Positions 25,635 to 35,202 of a stretch of 64,000 bases of DNA are shown here, piece after piece. How positions within the stretch are numbered: the first letter of the stretch is position 1; every line of letters begins with the position of its first letter. The position numbers and the translations under genes are program-made. Source of the stretch: DASXKD01 sp963707905. GTDB lineage: Bacteria > Actinomycetota > Actinomycetes > Streptosporangiales > Streptosporangiaceae. Location: contig CAVPSA010000047.1 in assembly GCA_963707905.1 (NCBI GenBank), forward strand, positions 156,170 through 220,169. Reading direction: 5' to 3'. Below the pieces are notes generated by a model. That model worked only from the letters and a program-made list of their open reading frames with translations. It was not told the DNA's origin and did no database searches.

Positions 25635-26288
25635 TCAGGCCAGGCGCCGCTCGGTCGCCCAGCGCGCGAGCTGATGGCGGGTGGACAGCTGCAGCTTGCG
25701 CAGCACCGAGGAGACGTGGGTTTCCACCGTCTTGATCGAGATGAACAGCTCCCGGGCGATCTCCTTGTAGGTGTAGCCCCGGGCGATCAGCCGCAGCACC
25801 TCACGTTCGCGCGCGGTGAGCTGGTCCAGTTCGGGATCGAGGGGCGGGGGCTGCGGGCCGGTGCCGGTGGCGAAGGCGTCCAGGACGAAGCCGGCCAGCC
25901 GGGGCGAGAAGAACGCGTCGCCGGCCGCGATCCGGCGCACCGCGTCCACCAGGTCGGTGCCGGAGATCGTCTTCGTCACATACCCGCGCGCACCGGCCCG
26001 GATCACCGCGATGACGTCCTCGGGGGCGTCGGACGCGGAGAGGGCAAGGAACCGCACCTCCGGATGCTCGGCCTTCACCGCCGCCACCACGGCCTGGCCG
26101 CCGCCACCGGGCAGGTGCACGTCCAGCAGCACGACGTCGGGCAGGCACTCACCGATCCGGGCGATGGCCGGCGTCACGTCGTCCGCCTCGCCCACGACCT
26201 CCACGTCGTCACCAAGCTCGGACCGCACCCCGGACCGGAACAGCCCGTGGTCGTCCACGATGAACACCCGTGGCCTGGCGCCGCTCAT
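25635..26288 (-). CDS. NarL/LuxR-type response regulator
   Basis: 217 residues. Receiver domain (1-120) with acidic pair Asp12-Asp13, phosphoacceptor Asp56 in LLDVHLP, Ser84 and Lys106; LuxR HTH (about 148-210) with LTAREREVLRLIARGYTYKEIA. It follows the sensor kinase gene with a 9-bp gap on the same strand, so they form a two-component pair. Likely targets include the nearby PspC and DUF1707 genes, as seen in other actinobacteria with this arrangement. Confidence 0.92.
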   Translation of the reverse strand: MSGARPRVFIVDDHGLFRSGVRSELGDDVEVVGEADDVTPAIARIGECLPDVVLLDVHLPGGGGQAVVAAVKAEHPEVRFLALSASDAPEDVIAVIRAGARGYVTKTISGTDLVDAVRRIAAGDAFFSPRLAGFVLDAFATGTGPQPPPLDPELDQLTAREREVLRLIARGYTYKEIARELFISIKTVETHVSSVLRKLQLSTRHQLARWATERRLA

Positions 26289-26297
26289 GCCTGCCAG

Positions 26298-27791
26298 TTA
26301 ACCAGTTATCCCGCTTGCCGCAGGGCCGCTGTGGGTCCCTCCGGCGATCCGGCTGCGGCAGAAAGAGGCGGACGAACGGAGACGCCAGGAGTACCTCGGG
26401 CCGTAGCCGGGCTCACGCCTGGCTTGGCTGGCTGACGGTGTGGGCATGGTCAGGGACACCTCAGTGCCTTCGCCGGGCGTGCTGCGGATGGCCGCCTTCC
26501 CGCCATGGCGGGCCACCCGGGCGCGGATCGACTCGGCCACGCCCTTGCGGTCGGCCGGCACCGCCGCCTGGTCGAAGCCCCGGCCCCGGTCCCGGACGAA
26601 CACCGACACCTCGGCAGGCTCCACCTCGGCGAAGATCGAGACGACGCTCGCGCCGGACCACTTCGCGGCGTTGACCGTCGCCTCCTTCGCGGCGGCCAGC
26701 AGCGCGGCCAGGTCGTCGTCCAGCGGGCAGTCGCCCACCATCACGACCTCGACGGCGATCCCGTGCTGCGCCTCCACCTCCTGCTGGATCAGCCGCACCC
26801 CGCTGGCCAGCGTCATGGCCTGGTCGTCGATGGAACCTGGCGGCCTGCCGTCGAACAGCCAGGAGCGCAGTTCCCGCTCCTGGGCCCTGGCCAGCGCGAC
26901 CACCTGCTGCGGCTGGTCCGCGCGGCGCTGGATCAGCGCCAGGGTCTGCAGCACCGAGTCGTGCACCCGGGCGGCGATGTCGGCACGTTCTTCGGCCCGG
27001 ATCCGGGCCTGCCGCTCCAGCATCAGGTCCCGCGCGATACGCAGCCACCACGGGCCGAGCAGCACCACGACGGCGGAGATCAGCAGCGCCACCCCGGCCA
27101 GGGGCTGCAGCAGCGCGACGTTCTCGTGCGCGGACTGCAGCGCGCCGATGCCGCCGGCCAGCAGGATCACCGCGACCGTCAGCCGCAGGATCAGCCCGGT
27201 CCGCCGGGAGCCGGTGGTCAGGCCGAGCAGCGGCTGGACCTGGTGGCGGATCATCGCCTGCTCGTCCTCGGGGGCGTTGCGCCAGATCAGGATCAGTCCC
27301 GCCCCGGCGACGGCCACCGGGAAGATCAGCGAGCCGAGCCACCCGGCCCTGAACGCCGAGGCGAGGATGCGCACCAGGATCAGCACGCACCAGAAGCTCG
27401 CGACGAGCGCCAGCCCGCGCCGGTCGGCCATGGCCTTGCCGGCCAGGCTGTGCTCCGTGCCGGCCATCGGGATGAGCATCCAGGCGACCACGTAGGCGGC
27501 CGCGACGAAGCCACCCGTCAGCACCGCGGCGACGGCAAGCACGATCCGCACGGTGGTGACGTCCCGGCCGATCCGGCCGGCAATCGCGGCGGCTACCCCG
27601 CCGACGATGCGGTCCTCCCGCGGGCGCCGCAGCGGGCCGCCGGGGAACCTGCCCCACCGCCCCGGGCCATGCCGCCGGAAATGCCAGGGCGCCTGCCCCG
27701 GATCGCGGGAACCGTCGTCTGGCGGCGCGCTGGAACCGCCCGCGGCGCGGGCAGCCTCCCAGGGCGGCATCCAGCCTGCCGGTTCTTCCAC
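26298..27791 (-). CDS. Sensor histidine kinase with N-terminal PspC domain
   Basis: 497 residues from the GTG at 27791. A PspC domain (about 53-110) carries one or two membrane segments, then further TM segments to about 250. The dimerisation helix has HDSVLQTLALI (phospho-His277, HisKA_3 type), and a HATPase_c domain follows with the N-box KEATVNAAKW and DRGRGFD. A 45-residue C-terminal tail after SLTMPT is basic and of low complexity; it is unusual and may be poorly conserved. The PspC fusion suggests sensing of envelope stress. Partner: response regulator at 25635-26288. Confidence 0.9.
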   Translation of the reverse strand: MEEPAGWMPPWEAARAAGGSSAPPDDGSRDPGQAPWHFRRHGPGRWGRFPGGPLRRPREDRIVGGVAAAIAGRIGRDVTTVRIVLAVAAVLTGGFVAAAYVVAWMLIPMAGTEHSLAGKAMADRRGLALVASFWCVLILVRILASAFRAGWLGSLIFPVAVAGAGLILIWRNAPEDEQAMIRHQVQPLLGLTTGSRRTGLILRLTVAVILLAGGIGALQSAHENVALLQPLAGVALLISAVVVLLGPWWLRIARDLMLERQARIRAEERADIAARVHDSVLQTLALIQRRADQPQQVVALARAQERELRSWLFDGRPPGSIDDQAMTLASGVRLIQQEVEAQHGIAVEVVMVGDCPLDDDLAALLAAAKEATVNAAKWSGASVVSIFAEVEPAEVSVFVRDRGRGFDQAAVPADRKGVAESIRARVARHGGKAAIRSTPGEGTEVSLTMPTPSASQARREPGYGPRYSWRLRSSASFCRSRIAGGTHSGPAASGITG

Positions 27792-27921
27792 GAAACCATC
27801 ATCGCGCCTCGCGCGCCTGCCCGGCTATCCGGGCGAACCCTGATCCTGCCGGTCAGACATCAGGGTCGGATCGGGGGTCTTCCCGATACCCCCGCGCGGC
27901 GCGCCGGGCCACGCTGGAGGC

Positions 27922-28209
27922 ATGAACACCACCACCGCAGAGGCCAACGCCCAAGCCGTCGACCAGAGCCGGCCCCAGCCGCTCCGCCGCCCGACCAGCG
28001 ATCGGATGATCGCCGGGGTCGCCGCCGGAATCGCTGACTACCTGGGTGCCGACGTCACCATCATCCGGATCGTCCTCGCCGTGCTGACCTTCGTCGGCGG
28101 CGCGGGCGTGCCCATCTACCTCGCCTGCTGGCTGCTGATCCCGGAAGAGGGATCCGACCATTCCATCGCCAGCGGCTTCGTCCAGTCCCGCCAGACCCGG
28201 TCACTCTGA
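27922..28209 (+). CDS. PspC domain protein
   Basis: 95 residues. RRPTSDRMIAGVAAGIADYL followed by VTIIRIVLAVLTFVGGAGVP and a second hydrophobic stretch ending in CWLLIPEE is the PspC domain almost alone. A small inner-membrane protein, in E. coli part of the phage-shock response. It is divergent from the PspC-fused histidine kinase and 18 bp before the DUF1707 gene, so probably part of the regulon of that two-component system. Confidence 0.9.
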   Translation: MNTTTAEANAQAVDQSRPQPLRRPTSDRMIAGVAAGIADYLGADVTIIRIVLAVLTFVGGAGVPIYLACWLLIPEEGSDHSIASGFVQSRQTRSL

Positions 28210-28227
28210 GCCAAGGAGGCCCGCCCC

Positions 28228-28722
28228 ATGCCAGCGCCGTACAATCCGCCATGGGGGCGCGGATCGTCAGGCCAGCGCCCCATCCCCGACCCGAACATCA
28301 GGGTCTCCCACGCCGAGCGCACCGAGGTCGCCGACCGGCTGTCCAAGCACTACGGCGACGGACGGCTCGACGAAGAGGAGTTCAACGAGCGCCTCGACCG
28401 GGCCATGAAGGCCAAGACCCGCGCCGACCTCGACGGCCTGTTCGACGACCTGCCCGACGCCGAGGGACCGCCCCGGCCGTCGGCCGCGCCGCCGTCGTCG
28501 CCGATGGTGCGGCCGCCGCGCCGTCACAGCTCGCTGCCGCGGATCGTGTTCCTCGCGTTCGTGGCGATCGTCGCGATCATGGTGGGACAGTCGCTCGCCG
28601 GGCCGCTGTTCGCCTTCCCGTTCCATGCGGCATGGCCGTTGGGCTGGCCGTTCCATATCCCCTGGCTGCTGATCGGCCTCGCGGTGTTCCTCTGGTATCG
28701 CTTCGCCAGGCGCCGTCCCTAG
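28228..28722 (+). CDS. DUF1707 membrane protein
   Basis: 164 residues. The N-terminal DUF1707 domain (about 25-75) has IRVSHAERTEVADRLSKHY and GRLDEEEFNERLDRAMKAKT, a SHOCT-like helical module. A Pro-rich linker and two hydrophobic segments (about 105-125 and 135-155) follow. An AAGGAG site precedes the ATG. Function is unknown; the family is often found near PspC and two-component genes in actinobacteria. A strong terminator follows at 28738. Confidence 0.87.
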   Translation: MPAPYNPPWGRGSSGQRPIPDPNIRVSHAERTEVADRLSKHYGDGRLDEEEFNERLDRAMKAKTRADLDGLFDDLPDAEGPPRPSAAPPSSPMVRPPRRHSSLPRIVFLAFVAIVAIMVGQSLAGPLFAFPFHAAWPLGWPFHIPWLLIGLAVFLWYRFARRRP

Positions 28723-28737
28723 CCCGGCTGCGTGTCG

Positions 28738-28773
28738 CACGCCCGCCAGCGTCCCGCTCCGCTGGCGGGCGTG
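28738..28773 (+). terminator. 14-bp perfect hairpin terminator
   Basis: Arms CACGCCCGCCAGCG (28738-28751) and CGCTGGCGGGCGTG (28760-28773) with an 8-nt loop, 15 bp after the DUF1707 stop. It separates the PspC/DUF1707 unit from the hydrolase gene. Confidence 0.8.
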
Positions 28774-28850
28774 GCCGTGTCATCCTGGAACCCGCAAAGG
28801 CGCCGTTGCAGACTTTCCTCCGTACGGACCCGACCGGGACTCACCAGGAC

Positions 28851-30497
28851 ATGACCCTCGCCAGCCGTTTCATGGGGCAAGCGCTCAAGCTGCCGCCCGT
28901 CACGACCAGGACCGTCGACGTCGATCGTGACCTGCGGGTTCCCATGCCGGACGGAGCGGTACTGCTCGCCGACCGGTACGCACCACGGGCCCGGCCCTGG
29001 CCGCTGCGGCCGCCGCCGCCGCTGGTGCTGGTCCGCTCGCCCTACGGGCGGCGCCGGTCGTGGGGGCTGCTGTTCGGCCGCCTGCTCGCCGAGCGGGGGT
29101 TCCAGGCCGTGATCCAGAGCTGCCGCGGCACCTTCGGCTCGGGCGGCACGTTCGACCCGTTCGGGCCCGACGAGCACGACGACGGCCTCGCCACGGTCGC
29201 CTGGCTGCGCAAGCAGCCGTGGTACCCAGGTTCCTTCGGCACCTGTGGCCCGAGCTACCTCGGCATGACCCAGTGGGCCATCGCGGCGGATGCGGGGGCG
29301 GACCTCGGCGCGATCGCCGCCCAGGTGACCACCGCCGACTTCCGCGCCCCGTTCTACCCGGGCGGGTCGTTCTCGCTGGACACCGCGATGAGCTGGATCT
29401 GCCAGGTCGCGGGGCAGGAACGGCCCCTCGCGACGCTGCGGAACCAGCTTGCCGAGCGGGGCAGGCGCCCGCTGCTGAATCACCTGCCGCTGCGCGACCT
29501 CGACCGGCTGGCTACCGGCCATGGCGTGCCGTGGTGGCAGGACTGGCTGGCGCACGACGCTCCGGGCGACGAGTACTGGCAGGACCGCAGCTTCGCCGCG
29601 ACGCGCGGCGAGGTGACCGCCCCGGTCAGCATGGTCGGCGGCTGGCACGACTTCTTCCTGCCGCTGCAGCTTCGCGACTATGCGGCGCTGCGCGCCGCGG
29701 GCCGGGACCCGTACCTGCTCATCGGCCCGTGGCGGCACGCGGACCAGCAGGCCGCGCAGGCGTGGGTCGCCGACACGCTGGCCTGGATGCGCGCGCACCT
29801 GGCCGGGGACCGCGCCGCGCTGCGGCCGCAGCCGGTACGGATCTTCGTCACCGGCGCGGATGAGTGGCGCGACCTGCCCGCCTGGCCGCCGGAAACCCGG
29901 CCGCACCGCTGGCACCTGCACCCCGACGGGGTCCTCGCTCAGGCCGCGCCGCCCCAGGCGGACCCGGACCGGTACACCTACGACCCGGCGGACCCGACAC
30001 CGAACCTGGCCGGGCCGACGGGCCTGTCCGGCCGGGCCAGGGTGGACAACCGCGCCCTCGAAGCCCGGCCCGACGTGCTGACCTACACCGGTGCCCCGCT
30101 CGCCGGCGACCTGGAACTGGCCGGGGAAGTGGTGGCCGATCTGTTCGTCTCCTCCAGCCGGGAGCACACGGACTTCTTCGCCCGGCTGTGCGACGTCGAC
30201 CCGTCGGGCAGGTCGGAGAACATCTGCGACGCGCTGCTCCGGCTGACGCCGGGACACCCGGAGCGGCAGCCCGACGGCACGATCCGCGCCAGGTTCACGC
30301 TCTGGCCGGCCGCGCACCGCTTCGCCCGGGGCCACCGCCTCCGGCTCCAGGTCTCCAGCGGCGCACACCCCCGGTACGCCCGCAACCCCGGCACCGGCGA
30401 CCCACTCGGCACCGCGGTCAACCTGGTGCCCGCGCAGCAGCAGGTGTTCCACGACCCGGGCCACCCGTCCGCGCTGACTCTCCCGGTCCCGCTCTGA
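28851..30497 (+). CDS. CocE/NonD family X-Pro dipeptidyl-peptidase-like hydrolase
   Basis: 548 residues from the ATG at 28851; the frame is open far upstream, but the terminator at 28738 makes those starts unlikely. Alpha/beta-hydrolase domain with RVPMPDGAVLLADRY at the start, SCRGTFGSGG, and nucleophile motif GPSYLG (Ser135). A C-terminal jelly-roll (PepX_C) begins around residue 330 and contains ENICDALLRL and HRLRLQVSSGAHP. The family cleaves esters or X-Pro peptides; the substrate cannot be told. No signal peptide is seen. Confidence 0.87.
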   Translation: MTLASRFMGQALKLPPVTTRTVDVDRDLRVPMPDGAVLLADRYAPRARPWPLRPPPPLVLVRSPYGRRRSWGLLFGRLLAERGFQAVIQSCRGTFGSGGTFDPFGPDEHDDGLATVAWLRKQPWYPGSFGTCGPSYLGMTQWAIAADAGADLGAIAAQVTTADFRAPFYPGGSFSLDTAMSWICQVAGQERPLATLRNQLAERGRRPLLNHLPLRDLDRLATGHGVPWWQDWLAHDAPGDEYWQDRSFAATRGEVTAPVSMVGGWHDFFLPLQLRDYAALRAAGRDPYLLIGPWRHADQQAAQAWVADTLAWMRAHLAGDRAALRPQPVRIFVTGADEWRDLPAWPPETRPHRWHLHPDGVLAQAAPPQADPDRYTYDPADPTPNLAGPTGLSGRARVDNRALEARPDVLTYTGAPLAGDLELAGEVVADLFVSSSREHTDFFARLCDVDPSGRSENICDALLRLTPGHPERQPDGTIRARFTLWPAAHRFARGHRLRLQVSSGAHPRYARNPGTGDPLGTAVNLVPAQQQVFHDPGHPSALTLPVPL

Positions 30498-30551
30498 TCT
30501 CCCCGCCCCCGCGCTCCGCGCCCACCCCCGCGCTGGGCACCCGGCCGGGCC

Positions 30552-30565
30552 GGCCCGCGCGGGCC
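30552..30565. terminator. Palindrome between convergent genes
   Basis: GGCCCGCGCGGGCC is a perfect 14-bp palindrome with GC-rich flanks, lying between the hydrolase stop (30497) and the aminotransferase stop (30570). A bidirectional terminator is the simplest reading. Confidence 0.45.
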
Positions 30566-30569
30566 CCGG

Positions 30570-31737
30570 CTAGGGCAGTTCCAGGTAGTCAAGTGCGGCG
30601 CGGACGCCCGCGCGCTCGATCGGCACCCCGGCCAGTGCCAGCCCCATCTCGACCCCGCACAGTGTGCCCGCCAGCATCAGGTCGCCCAGGTCGCCGAGGT
30701 GCCCGATGCGGAACACGCGGCCGGCCAGCCTGCCCAGGCCCGCGCCGAGGGAGGCGTTGTACCGGTCAAGAACGATCTCCCGCACCTGGTCGGCGTCGCA
30801 GCCGTCGGGGACCAGCACCGCGGTGAGCGTGCTGGAGTACTCCGCCGGATTGCGGCACACGATGTCCAGGCCCCAGGCCCGCACGGCGCGGCGGGTGGCC
30901 TCGGCGTGCCGCCGGTGCCGGGCGAAGACCGCGGGGAGCCCCTCCTCACCGAGCATGGCGAGGCTCTCCCGCAGCCCGTACAGCAGGTTGGTGGCAGGTG
31001 TGTAGGGGAACACCCCGGTGCGCGCGGCGTCGAGGAGGGGCTGCCACGCCCAGTAACTCCGTGGCAGCCGGGCCTGGCGTGCCGCATCGAGCGCCTTCGC
31101 GCTGACCGCGTTGAGGCCCAGGCCAGGGGGCAGCATCATGCCCTTCTGGGAACACCACACGGTGACATCGACACCCCATTCATCGTGTCGGTAGTCAATG
31201 GATCCGAGTGATGAAACAGCGTCCACAATAAGCAATGCCGGATGTGCCGCAGCATCGATTGCCGCGCGGATTTGGGGAATACTGCTTTCCGTGCCCGTGG
31301 AGGTCTCATTGTGCACCACGGTGACCGCCTTCACCGCGTGGCCGGCATCGGCGGAGAGCCGCTCGAACACCTGCTCCGGCTGCACGCCGCGAGCGCCAGT
31401 CACCGGGCACCAGGTCCACGCCGAGTCCCAGGCTCTCCGCCATGGCGGCCCACAGCATGGCGAAGTGGCCGGTCTCGAACGCGAGCACCTTGTCACCCGG
31501 CGGAAGCGTGTTGACCAGGGCGGCCTCCCACGCGCCCGTACCCGACGAGGGGTAGAGCGCCACCGGCCGGGCCGTGCCGGCCAGGCTCGCCACCCCGCTG
31601 AGCACCTCGCGGGCCAGGCGGGCGAACTCCGGGCCCCGGTGGTCGATCGTGGGCGCCGCCATCGCGCGCAGCACCCGGTCCGGAACATTCGCCGGCCCGG
31701 GGATCTGCAGAAAATGACGGCCACTGCGGTGATTCAT
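30570..31737 (-). pseudogene. Class V aminotransferase (serine/alanine-glyoxylate type), frameshifted
   Basis: The N-terminus from the ATG at 31737 reads MNHRSGRHFLQIPGPANVP, then LYPSSGTGAWEAALVN, to GLGVDLVPGDWR near 31395. The rest (GVQPEQVFERLSADAG onward) is in another frame and runs to 30570. It includes the PLP-lysine motif SQKGMMLPPGLG. One extra base in the stretch complementary to about 31388-31398 explains the break. Joined length is about 389 residues, normal for the family, which uses serine or alanine and glyoxylate. It is divergent from the FAD/Fe-S oxidase at 31768, suggesting a joint role in glycolate-glyoxylate metabolism. A sequencing error is possible. Confidence 0.8.
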
Positions 31738-31767
31738 TGTCCTATTATGTAACCCGAAGGCCGAGTC

Positions 31768-34689
31768 ATGCTCCAAGGGAGGGCGGAATTAACATTCCGG
31801 ATTCCGCTGCCACGCCCGGACAACAGGGAACTGGCGGCGGCGCTGCGCCGCGCGGTCAGCGGCGGGGTGCGGTTCGACTCCTACAGCCGGCACCTTTTCT
31901 CCCGCGACGCGAGCATGTACCAGATCGAGCCGCTCGGCGTGGTGTTCCCCAGGGACGGTGACGAGGCCGCGGCCGTGGTGGCCGCTGCCGCCGAGTTCGG
32001 CGTGCCGGTGCTGGCCCGCGGCGCCGGGACCAGCCTGGCGGGGCAAGCCGTCGGGCGCGCGGTGGTGATGGACTTCTCCAGGCACATGAACCAGATCCTC
32101 GCGATCGACGGCGCGGCGCGGCACGCGCGGGTCCAGCCAGGAGTGGTGCAGGAGCAGTTGAACCTGGCGGCCGCCCGGTACGGGCTCATGTTCGGCCCGG
32201 ACACCTCGACCAGCAACCGGGCCACGCTCGGCGGGATGATCGGCAACAACTCGGCGGGCAGCCATTCGGTCAGGTACGGCATGACCGTCGACCACGTGCT
32301 CTCGCTGGACGTGATCCTTTCCGACGCGAGCCGCGTGACCTTCGGTCCGCTCACGGCGGCAGAGGTCGCCAGCCGCGCGGCCCGGCCGTCGCTGGAAGGC
32401 GCGATCTGCCGGGAGCTGCCGCTGCTCGCGGAGCGGAACGCCGAAGCCATCGCCACCGGATACCCGCGGTTCTGGCGCCAGTCGGGCGGGTACCGGCTGG
32501 ACCGCCTGGCGGGCCGTGGCGGGCCGGGCGGCATGGATCTCGCCAGGTTCCTGGTCGGCTCGGAGGGCACTCTGGTCACGGTGGTGGCGGCGGACGTCGC
32601 CCTGGTGCCCGCCCCCCGGCACCGGGTGATCGCGGTGGGCCATTTCACCTCTTCCGAGGCGGCGATCGACGCGACCGGGGACGCGCTGGCCTGCGAGCCC
32701 GCCGCGGTCGAGTTGATGGACCGCGCCATCCTGGAACTGGCCCGCACCAAGCTGGAGTACCGGGAGCTGTCGTCGATACTGTCCGGCGACCCGGGCGCGC
32801 TGCTTTTCGTGACGTTCTTCGGGGACACCGGGGCGGAGGCGGCCGCCGGCATCGACCGGCTCGACGCGCTCTGGCGGCGGCACCGGCACGGCTATCACAC
32901 GCTGCGGGCGGAGACCGCCGCGGATCAGGCGGCCTTGCTGAAGGTCCGCCAGGCCGGCCTGGGCCTGCTCATGGCGGCCAGCACCGGGGCCCGCCGTCCG
33001 CTGGCGTTCGTCGAGGACACCGCGGTCGACCCGGCCGTCCTCGGCGCCTACGCCCGCCGGTTCCGCGAGGTGCTCAGCGCGCACGGCCTGTCCGCGGGCT
33101 TCTACGGGCACGCCTCGGTCGGCTGCCTGCACGTCCGCCCGTTCGTGGACCTGACCGAGCCGGGACAGGTGCAGACGATGCGCGCGGTCGCCGAGGAGAT
33201 CCGCGACCTCGTGCTCGAGTTCGGCGGCGTCAACTCCAGCGAGCACGGCGACGGGCTGGTCCGCAGCGAGTTCAACCGGGCCGTGTTCGGCGACCAGCTT
33301 TACGAGGCGATGTGCGAGGTCAAGCGGCTGTTCGACCCGGATGGCCGGATGAACCCCGGCAAGATCACCGGTGCGGCGCCGATGACAAGCAACCTGCGCG
33401 AGGCGGCCCGCCCGGCTGGCCGTGGCTACGTCAGCAAGATCGCCTTTCCGGGTGGCATGCGCGGGGCGGCGGACCGGTGCATGAACATCGGCCTGTGCCG
33501 CAAGAGCGCGTCCGGGGTGATGTGCCCCTCCTACATGGCCACCCGCGACGAGGAGCACTCCACCAGGGGCCGGGCCGGCGCCCTGGTGAAGGCCCTGGAC
33601 ATGCCCGACCCGCGATCGGCGCTCGGCGATCAGCGGCTGCACGAGATCCTGGACCTCTGCCTGGAGTGCAAGGCCTGCAAGAGCGAGTGCCCGCTCGGCG
33701 TGGACATGGCCTCGCTCAAGACCGAGGCCCTCGCCGCCTACCACGACCAGCACGGCGTGCCGTTCCGCTCCCGCATGTTCGGCTCGGTCCGGGCGCTGAA
33801 CCGGCTGGGCTCCGCGACCGCGCCGCTGTCGAACCTGCTCGGCGGCGTGCGGCCGGCCCGGCTGCTCGCCGAGCGCTGGCTGGGGGTGGCGGCCGCCCGG
33901 CCGCTGCCCCGGTTCCAGCGGCAGCACCTGGCCAGGTGGCATGCCCGCCGCCCGGCGAACCCCGGCACGCAGGGTGAGCTCGTCTTTCTCGCCGATTCCT
34001 TCACCAGCTTCACCGAGCCGCCGGTGGCGCGGGCCGCGATCGAACTGCTGGAAGCGGCCGGCTGGGCCGTGCGGCTGGAGGCGGCGGCCTGCTGCGGCCG
34101 CGCCAGCCTGTCCAAGGGCCTGGTCGGCCAGGCCCGCGACCGGGCCAGGAACCTGGTGGACCGGGTGGCCGGCCATGGCCCGGTCGTCGGCGTGGAGCCA
34201 TCCTGCCTGCTGACGCTGCGTGACGAGTACCCCGCGATCCTGCCCGGTGATCCCCGGGTGGCGGCCGTCGCCGCGGCCAGCATGCTGCCCGAGGAACTGC
34301 TGCTGCAGGCGGTCGCCGACGGCCGCCTGGCGCTGAGCCCGATGGCGGGCACGCGGATCCTGTTCCACGGCCACTGCCACCAGAAGGCGGTTACCGGCAC
34401 GGCCGCCACCGTGGCGCTGCTGCGGGCCATCCCCGGAACCGAGGTCACCGAGGTGGACGCCGGCTGCTGCGGGATGGCGGGCTCGTTCGGCTTCGAAGCC
34501 GAGCACTACGACCTGTCCATGCGGATCGGCGAGCTTCGGCTGTTCCCCGCCGTCCGTGCCGAGCCCGCCGGCACGATCATCGCCGCGTCCGGCGTCTCCT
34601 GCCGCCAGCAGATCGCCCACGGCACCGGCCGCGCCGCCCGTCACCCGCTGGAGATCGTCAGGAGCGCGCTGATACCGCCCGCCGCTTAG
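31768..34689 (+). CDS. FAD-linked oxidase fused to Fe-S and CCG domains
   Basis: 973 residues. FAD_binding_4 domain (about 50-250; ARGAGTSLAGQAVG and GGMIGNNSAGSHSVRYGMT), then the FAD-oxidase C domain (to about 540, NSSEHGDGLVRSEF). A ferredoxin-like domain carries two 4Fe-4S motifs: CMNIGLCRKSASGVMC and CLECKACKSECP. Two cysteine-rich CCG modules (EAAACCGRASL and DAGCCGMAGSFG) end the protein. This GlcD-GlcF-like fusion is seen in D-lactate, D-2-hydroxyglutarate or glycolate dehydrogenases linked to the respiratory chain. The divergent aminotransferase favours glycolate. Confidence 0.9.
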   Translation: MLQGRAELTFRIPLPRPDNRELAAALRRAVSGGVRFDSYSRHLFSRDASMYQIEPLGVVFPRDGDEAAAVVAAAAEFGVPVLARGAGTSLAGQAVGRAVVMDFSRHMNQILAIDGAARHARVQPGVVQEQLNLAAARYGLMFGPDTSTSNRATLGGMIGNNSAGSHSVRYGMTVDHVLSLDVILSDASRVTFGPLTAAEVASRAARPSLEGAICRELPLLAERNAEAIATGYPRFWRQSGGYRLDRLAGRGGPGGMDLARFLVGSEGTLVTVVAADVALVPAPRHRVIAVGHFTSSEAAIDATGDALACEPAAVELMDRAILELARTKLEYRELSSILSGDPGALLFVTFFGDTGAEAAAGIDRLDALWRRHRHGYHTLRAETAADQAALLKVRQAGLGLLMAASTGARRPLAFVEDTAVDPAVLGAYARRFREVLSAHGLSAGFYGHASVGCLHVRPFVDLTEPGQVQTMRAVAEEIRDLVLEFGGVNSSEHGDGLVRSEFNRAVFGDQLYEAMCEVKRLFDPDGRMNPGKITGAAPMTSNLREAARPAGRGYVSKIAFPGGMRGAADRCMNIGLCRKSASGVMCPSYMATRDEEHSTRGRAGALVKALDMPDPRSALGDQRLHEILDLCLECKACKSECPLGVDMASLKTEALAAYHDQHGVPFRSRMFGSVRALNRLGSATAPLSNLLGGVRPARLLAERWLGVAAARPLPRFQRQHLARWHARRPANPGTQGELVFLADSFTSFTEPPVARAAIELLEAAGWAVRLEAAACCGRASLSKGLVGQARDRARNLVDRVAGHGPVVGVEPSCLLTLRDEYPAILPGDPRVAAVAAASMLPEELLLQAVADGRLALSPMAGTRILFHGHCHQKAVTGTAATVALLRAIPGTEVTEVDAGCCGMAGSFGFEAEHYDLSMRIGELRLFPAVRAEPAGTIIAASGVSCRQQIAHGTGRAARHPLEIVRSALIPPAA

Positions 34690-35192
34690 CGCTCCGGCAG
34701 CAGGCCGTCCTGTGCTGCTGCTCCCGGGCGGGCCGAATGGAGCCAGGCGAGCATGCCGGGCGGTGCCAGCCGGGCCGCTCGGGCGTGGTAGGCATCGATC
34801 TCGGCGGCACTGAGGACCTCGCGGCCCGCGCCGGAGGTGCCCCGGCGGAAGAACGCGGCGTTGCTCTTGAACAGCCCGGCGGTGGGCACGAGGATGTCCG
34901 CGCGGCCCGACATGCTCTCGAACGTCGCCGCCTGGACAAGCTCGGGCCAGGCTTGCCCGGGCACGGTGATCCCCAGGCCAGCCAGCCAGCGCATCTGGCC
35001 CGCCAGGTCGCTGGACAGGTTCTCGTAGTGCACGAGCAGGACGTTCAGCTGGTCACGCCGGGCCCAGGCATCCGAGAGATGCCACATGAATCCGGGCAGC
35101 GACTCGATGTTCTCCGCCGGATCACGATCATCGGCGATCCAGCCGAGCAGTCGCTCGTCCATTGGCTCCGGCCGCGACGCAGTCGTAGCCAC
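34686..35192 (-). pseudogene. Sulfotransferase, N-terminally truncated
   Basis: 168 residues from the GTG at 35192, or 158 from the ATG at 35162. The segment VLLVHYENLSSDLAGQMRWL matches the middle of PAPS-dependent sulfotransferases, and FFRRGTSGAGREVL matches the C-terminal RKGxxGDWK-like PAPS loop. The N-terminal third with the 5'-phosphosulfate-binding loop is missing, and the length is well below the usual 250-300. It is therefore likely inactive. It converges on the FAD oxidase with a 4-bp stop overlap and lies at the edge of a region full of gene debris. Confidence 0.65.
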
Positions 35193-35202
35193 CGGTGGCC
35201 GA

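Noticed and set aside
31789..34644. Minus-strand frame of 951 codons opposite the FAD/Fe-S oxidase
   Set aside because: Composition is that of an antisense shadow; the plus strand has complete FAD, Fe-S and CCG motifs.
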